Positions 59,096 to 64,000 of a DNA stretch of 64,000 nt are shown piece after piece. The stretch covers positions 1,511,001 through 1,575,000 of the forward strand of contig NZ_CP085344.1 of assembly GCF_020618415.1 (NCBI RefSeq). The letters are read 5' to 3'. Below the pieces are notes generated by a model that ran no database searches, had not been told where the DNA came from, and saw only the letters and a list, made by a program, of their open reading frames with translations. Source of the stretch: Cupriavidus sp. MP-37 (GTDB lineage: Bacteria > Pseudomonadota > Gammaproteobacteria > Burkholderiales > Burkholderiaceae). The number at the start of each line of letters is the position of its first letter. Positions within the stretch are counted from its first letter, which is position 1. The position numbers and the translations under genes were made by a program.

Positions 59096-59187
59096 CCGTC
59101 GTCCCCGCGCAGGCGGGGACCCAGTGACTTTTGTCCCCAGAGGACTTCAAAGACGCTGGATTCCCGCCTGCGCGGGAATGACGACGG
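59096..59187. repeat. inverted pair of CCCGCGCAGGCGGG repeats inside the operon
   Basis: Left arm about 59096-59128 (CGTCGTCCCCGCGCAGGCGG), right arm about 59149-59187 (GATTCCCGCCTGCGCGGGAA then TGACGACGG), inverted to one another. This palindromic family is common between genes in several betaproteobacteria. It separates the dehydrogenase and ligase genes. Confidence 0.85.
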
Positions 59188-59263
59188 CTTTTTCGAACGC
59201 TGTCGTGAAAAACTGAAAGTTCAATAGTCGGCGAGACAGCTGACAGCAGACAGGAGACAAGCC

Positions 59264-60967
59264 ATGGCGACCACAGCCCACCTCGATACCTTCGCGCGCG
59301 ACCGCCTGCCGCCGCAAGACCAGTGGCCGGTGTTCCGCTTCAACGCCGATACTGACTACCCCGAGCGGATCAATGCGGCGGTGGAGCTGGTCGACCGCCA
59401 CGTGCGCGAAGGACGCGGCGAGCGCATCGCCATCCGCCATCGCCGCGACGGCCGCATCGAGACCGTCAGCTATGCCGAGCTCGCGGCGCTGGTGAACCGC
59501 ATCGCCCATGTGCTGGTCGAGGACATGCGGCTGGTGCCCGGCAACCGTGTGCTGCTGCGCGGCCCCAACAACCTGATGATGGCAGCCAGCTGGCTGGCGA
59601 CGCTGAAGGCCGGACTGGTGGCGGTGCCGACCATGCCGCTGCTGCGCGCCAGGGAGCTCAAGCAGATCATCGACAAGGCGCAGGTCAGCGCCGCGCTGTG
59701 CGATGCGCGGCTGCGCGAGGAACTCGACGCCAACCAGCAGGCCGGCGGCGAATGGCATTGCCCGAGCCTGGCGCGCACGCTGTATTTCAACGGCGAAGGC
59801 GAAGGTTCGCTCGAGGCCGCGATGGCCGGCAAGCCGGAGACCTTCGACGCCTGCGACACCGCCAGCGACGATGTCTGCCTGATCGCCTTTACCAGCGGCA
59901 CCACCGGCCAGCCCAAGGGCACCATGCATTTCCATCGCGACGTGCTGGCGATGTGCGACCTGTTCCCGCGCCATGTGCTGCGCTCCACGCCGGACGACAT
60001 CTTCTGCGGGACGCCGCCGATCGCCTTTACCTTCGGGCTCGGCGGCATGCTGTGCTTCCCGTTGCGCATCGGCGCCAGCACGGTGCTGGCGGAGAAGCTC
60101 ACGCCCGAAACGCTGCTCGAGCTGATCCACGACTTCCGCGCCACCATCGTCTTCACCGCGCCCACGTTCTACCGGCAGATGGCGACGCTGGCGCCGCGCT
60201 TCGATATCTCCAGCCTGCGGCACAGCGTGTCGGCCGGCGAGGCGCTGCCCGACGCCACGCGGCAGAGCTGGAAGGCCGCCACCGGCATCGAGATGACCGA
60301 TGGCATCGGCGGCACCGAGATGATGCACATCTTTATTTCGAGCGCGGGTGCCGAGGTCAGGCCCGGCGCGATCGGCAAGGTGGTGCCCGGCTACGTGGCG
60401 CAGATCGTCGACGAGGAGATGCGGCCGCTGCCGCCGGGCCAGGTCGGCAAGCTGGCGGTGCAGGGCCCCACCGGTTGCCGCTACCTGGACGACCCGCGCC
60501 AGGCCAACTACGTGAAGGGCGGCTGGAACCTGCCGGGCGATACCTTCGTTTGCGACGCGGACGGCTATTACTTCTACCAGGCGCGCTCCGACGACATGAT
60601 CATCTCGGCCGGCTACAACATCGCCGGCCCGGAGGTGGAAAGTGCGCTGATGCAGCACGAGGCCGTGGCCGAATGCGGCGTGGTCGGCGCGCCGGACGAC
60701 GGGCGCGGGCAGGTGGTGATGGCCTACGTGGTGCTGCGCGAGGGCGTGGCCGCCGACGACGCCACCCGCACCGCGCTGCAGGAATACGTGAAGCGCCAGA
60801 TCGCGCCCTACAAGTACCCGCGCCGGATCGAGTTCGTGCCGGCGCTGCCGCGCACCGAGACCGGCAAGCTGCAGCGCTTCAGGCTGAGGCAGATGGCGCA
60901 GCAGGGTGCCGGCAGCAATAACGGCAGCAGTGGCGGCAGTGGCGGCAAGCAGCAGGAGAAGCCATGA
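59264..60967 (+). CDS. benzoate-CoA ligase family enzyme, probable 2-aminobenzoate-CoA ligase
   Basis: 567-residue ANL ligase that activates an aromatic acid to its CoA ester. Phosphate loop [31 protein letters not shown] as the A5 region, [20 protein letters not shown] hinge, and catalytic lysine in [13 protein letters not shown]. Ends in a Gly/Ser/Gln-rich tail. With the monooxygenase fusion it gives the entry step of a CoA-dependent aromatic route; the substrate (2-aminobenzoate, salicylate or benzoate) cannot be read from sequence. Its stop overlaps the thioesterase start (ATGA). Confidence 0.87.
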   Translation: MATTAHLDTFARDRLPPQDQWPVFRFNADTDYPERINAAVELVDRHVREGRGERIAIRHRRDGRIETVSYAELAALVNRIAHVLVEDMRLVPGNRVLLRGPNNLMMAASWLATLKAGLVAVPTMPLLRARELKQIIDKAQVSAALCDARLREELDANQQAGGEWHCPSLARTLYFNGEGEGSLEAAMAGKPETFDACDTASDDVCLIAFTSGTTGQPKGTMHFHRDVLAMCDLFPRHVLRSTPDDIFCGTPPIAFTFGLGGMLCFPLRIGASTVLAEKLTPETLLELIHDFRATIVFTAPTFYRQMATLAPRFDISSLRHSVSAGEALPDATRQSWKAATGIEMTDGIGGTEMMHIFISSAGAEVRPGAIGKVVPGYVAQIVDEEMRPLPPGQVGKLAVQGPTGCRYLDDPRQANYVKGGWNLPGDTFVCDADGYYFYQARSDDMIISAGYNIAGPEVESALMQHEAVAECGVVGAPDDGRGQVVMAYVVLREGVAADDATRTALQEYVKRQIAPYKYPRRIEFVPALPRTETGKLQRFRLRQMAQQGAGSNNGSSGGSGGKQQEKP

Positions 60968-61389
60968 GCGACGTGTTCCGCAACACCGTGCAGGTGCGCT
61001 TCAAGCACTGCGACGCGGCCGGCATCGTGTTCTACCCGCGCTACTTCGAGATGCTCAACGACCTGATCGAGGACTGGTTCGGCGAGGCGCTGGGCTGGCC
61101 GTTCGATGCCATGCATGGCGAGGGCCGCGCCGGCGTGCCCACGGCCGAGCTGGAGTGCCGCTTCCTGTCGCCGAGCCGGCTGGGCGAGGTGCTGACGCGC
61201 GAATTGCGGGTGCTGAAGTTGGGCCAGTCCAGCTTCACGCTGGCGGTCCGCTTTGCCGGCCCGCATGACGATACCCGCATGGAAGTGACGCAACGGCTGG
61301 TCTGTGTCGATACCGGCGCGATCGCCCCCCAGCCGCTGCCCGAAGCCGTGCGCGAGGCCATGGCGCGCTATCTGGTCGCCGCGGCCTGA
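60964..61389 (+). CDS. 4-hydroxybenzoyl-CoA thioesterase-type hotdog protein
   Basis: 141-residue hotdog thioesterase. The signature [21 protein letters not shown] contains the aspartate used by the Pseudomonas 4-hydroxybenzoyl-CoA thioesterase group. Probably rescues CoA from dead-end aryl-CoA esters. Overlaps the ligase gene by 4 nt and precedes the RidA gene by 44 nt. Confidence 0.88.
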   Translation: MSDVFRNTVQVRFKHCDAAGIVFYPRYFEMLNDLIEDWFGEALGWPFDAMHGEGRAGVPTAELECRFLSPSRLGEVLTRELRVLKLGQSSFTLAVRFAGPHDDTRMEVTQRLVCVDTGAIAPQPLPEAVREAMARYLVAAA

Positions 61390-61433
61390 GACGAATTTCC
61401 ATCCACCCATACCAAGCAACCAAGGGAAACGAC

Positions 61434-61844
61434 ATGAAGATCCTGCAGCCGCCCGACTGGGCGCCGCCGCGCGGCTACGCCAACGGCATGATGACCGAGA
61501 TGCAGGCCGGCAGCCGCCTGCTGTTCATCAGCGGCCAGATCGGCTGGAACAGCCAGTGCGAATTCGAGACCGACGACTTCGGCCTGCAGGTGGCGCAGAC
61601 GTTGCGCAACGTCGTGGCGGTGCTGGCCGCCGGCGATGCGCGGCCCGAACATATCGTGCGCATGACCTGGTATGTGAAGGACAAGGCCGAATATGTCGGC
61701 GCCTATGGGGCGATCGGCGAACATTACCGGGCCATCATCGGCCGTCACTTCCCGGCGATGACCGCGGTCGAGGTCGCGGACCTGGTCGAGCCGCGCGCCA
61801 AGGTGGAAATCGAGGTCACGGCGGTGGTGCCGCCGCCGCGATAA
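61434..61844 (+). CDS. RidA-family enamine/imine deaminase
   Basis: 136-residue Rid/YjgF protein. Landmarks: LLFISGQIGWNSQCEFETDD, FGLQVAQTLRNVVAVLAAG, IVRMTWYVKDKAEYVGAY, and the C-terminal AMTAVEVADLVEPRAKVEIE. The catalytic arginine region (EPRAKVEIE) is kept. RidA proteins hydrolyse enamines and imines released by amine-handling enzymes; its place at the end of this operon suits a nitrogen-bearing substrate such as 2-aminobenzoate. Last gene of the operon. Confidence 0.87.
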   Translation: MKILQPPDWAPPRGYANGMMTEMQAGSRLLFISGQIGWNSQCEFETDDFGLQVAQTLRNVVAVLAAGDARPEHIVRMTWYVKDKAEYVGAYGAIGEHYRAIIGRHFPAMTAVEVADLVEPRAKVEIEVTAVVPPPR

Positions 61845-61943
61845 TCCGCCGGCGCCAGGTGCAACCGCGCCTGCGGGAACGGGCAGCGCGGCGGCGGCCG
61901 GCGCGGCGAGATCGCCGCCTGCCGCGCGCAAGTCCTTGAAAAC

Positions 61944-61972
61944 TTGAGAAATTGGGTGGCTCGGGATATAAT
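61944..61972 (+). promoter_or_regulatory. strong sigma-70 promoter of carA
   Basis: TTGAGA (61944-61949), 17-nt spacer, TATAAT (61967-61972): near-consensus. The expected start near 61979 gives a leader of about 220 nt before carA. Confidence 0.85.
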
Positions 61973-61980
61973 TCGAAAGT

Positions 61981-62070
61981 TTCGCTTTCAGAACCCTTCA
62001 CCCTAGCGCCTACCGCTTTCCACCTTCCGCCGCCCCCATCCGCGCCGCCATTGCCGTCTGCATCAGATGT
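61981..62070 (+). promoter_or_regulatory. C-rich, G-poor carA leader
   Basis: In 61981-62040 I count 30 C and 7 G in 60 nt, the type of composition that can serve as a Rho-loading (rut) site. No stable hairpin with T tract is seen in the leader, so any attenuation would be Rho-type or translational. Confidence 0.4.
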
Positions 62071-62201
62071 GACGCAATGAGCATGTCGCGACCGGACCCG
62101 ACCGCATCGGCGCAATGCCGCTGCCGCCGTCGCGGATCCAGCCTGGGAGGCACGAGGCGTCGATTGGTCGGTCACGGGGTGAGTCCAGCAGGAGCCTACC
62201 C

Positions 62202-63338
<1,137 letters not shown>

Positions 63339-63387
63339 GCGTGCAAGCGAGCGCGCGGGCACAGCGAGAGAGATACAGGGACACCCC

Positions 63388-64000
63388 ATGAACGCCTTCA
63401 TGCATACCGCTTTCGGCATCACCGATTTCTGGACCTATGTGCTGGGCACGATCTTTATCGTGCTGCTGCCGGGCCCGAATTCGATGTACGTGCTGTCGGT
63501 GGCGGCGCAGCGCGGCGTGCGCGCCGGCTACAAGGGCGCGTGCGGGGTGTTCCTGGGCGACGCGGTGCTGATGGTGCTGTCGGCGGCGGGCGTGGCCTCG
63601 CTGCTCAAGGCCAGCCCGGCGCTGTTCTACGTGGTGAAGTACGTCGGCGCGGCCTACCTGGCGTGGATCGGCTTCAACATGCTGCGCGGCGCGCTGCGCA
63701 GCTGGGCCGCGCGCGGCGATGCCGCCGGCGCGGCGGTGCCTGCGGCCACGCCGGACCAGTCCGACCCGTTCCGCAAGGCGTTGCTGATCAGCCTGCTGAA
63801 CCCCAAGGCGATCCTGTTCTTCATCTCGTTCTTCATCCAGTTCGTCGACCCGGCCTTCGCCTACCCGGTGCTGTCGTTCGGCGTGCTGGGGCTGGTGTGC
63901 CAGATCTGCAGCTTTGCCTACCTGACCACGATCATCTTCGTGGGCGCGAAGCTGGCCGAGGCGTTCCGGCGCCGCCGCCGGCTGTCGGCCGGCATGGCCA
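63388..64000 (+). CDS. LysE/LeuE family amino acid exporter (partial)
   Basis: At least 204 residues, continuing past the right edge. Five hydrophobic segments so far. Family start TFIVLLPGPNSMYVLSV-type (here IFIVLLPGPNSMYVLSVAAQ), GVRAGYKGACGVFLGDAVLM, and the central AAYLAWIGFNMLRGAL and ISLLNPKAILFFISFF. Best matches LeuE-type leucine exporters of the RhtB family. ATG 63388; 49 nt after carA, so probably in the same transcript. Confidence 0.87.
   Translation, partial: MNAFMHTAFGITDFWTYVLGTIFIVLLPGPNSMYVLSVAAQRGVRAGYKGACGVFLGDAVLMVLSAAGVASLLKASPALFYVVKYVGAAYLAWIGFNMLRGALRSWAARGDAAGAAVPAATPDQSDPFRKALLISLLNPKAILFFISFFIQFVDPAFAYPVLSFGVLGLVCQICSFAYLTTIIFVGAKLAEAFRRRRRLSAGMA

Overview
This is a high-GC (roughly two-thirds G+C by eye) chromosomal segment of a betaproteobacterium in the Burkholderiaceae, most likely Cupriavidus or a close Ralstonia relative. 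The evidence is the EarP N-terminus next to uvrC, the uvrC-pgsA-tRNA order, HemP with a TonB-ExbB-ExbD set, prpE, a dnaQ-rnhA-methyltransferase-gloB block, carA followed by a LysE/LeuE exporter, and many long antisense ORF shadows typical of such GC content. I see no insertion sequence, prophage, CRISPR array or rRNA. Genus assignment is inference from gene content.

Layout. 0-3.6 kb: earP start (divergent), uvrC, pgsA, tRNA-Gly x2 and tRNA-Cys. 3.9-9.2 kb: CPA2 antiporter, a LysR/YeiH divergent pair, tRNA-Leu, two small secreted repeat-rich proteins and a GlcG/HbpS protein. 9.2-12.1 kb: iron uptake block (hemP; tonB-exbB-exbD) with two Fur-box promoters and an unannotated 21-residue membrane peptide ORF ahead of tonB. 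12.3-19 kb: twin-AAA ATPase, murI, class I fumarase, UPF0114 protein, DMT exporter. 19.3-25.6 kb: acs and a large sodium:solute symporter, tRNA-Ser, GNAT, D-amino acid aminotransferase. 25.6-31.7 kb: a YfiR-YfiN-YfiB c-di-GMP module, then a stretch of small genes including LprI- and MliC-type lysozyme-inhibitor homologues. 31.8-44.3 kb: glycerol metabolism (glpK, glpD, glpR, and the glycerol ABC importer glpSTPQUV) with a NUDIX gene and purU in between. 44.4-53.7 kb: sensor diguanylate cyclase, tRNA-Val, dnaQ, rnhA, methyltransferase, gloB, mltD-like gene, prpE. 53.8-61.8 kb: a seven-gene catabolic operon whose signature enzyme is a fused flavin monooxygenase/old-yellow-enzyme protein, best read as aerobic CoA-dependent breakdown of 2-aminobenzoate (anthranilate) or salicylate. 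61.9-64 kb: carA with a long C-rich leader, and the start of a LeuE-type exporter.

How it works together: acs and prpE activate acetate and propionate; glpK/glpD and GlpSTPQUV form a GlpR-controlled glycerol regulon; hemP and tonB-exbB-exbD form a Fur regulon; YfiRNB and the Cache/HAMP/PAS/GGDEF protein feed c-di-GMP signalling. Two families of palindromic dispersed repeats, mostly as inverted pairs, sit between genes, one inside the aromatic operon and one against murI.
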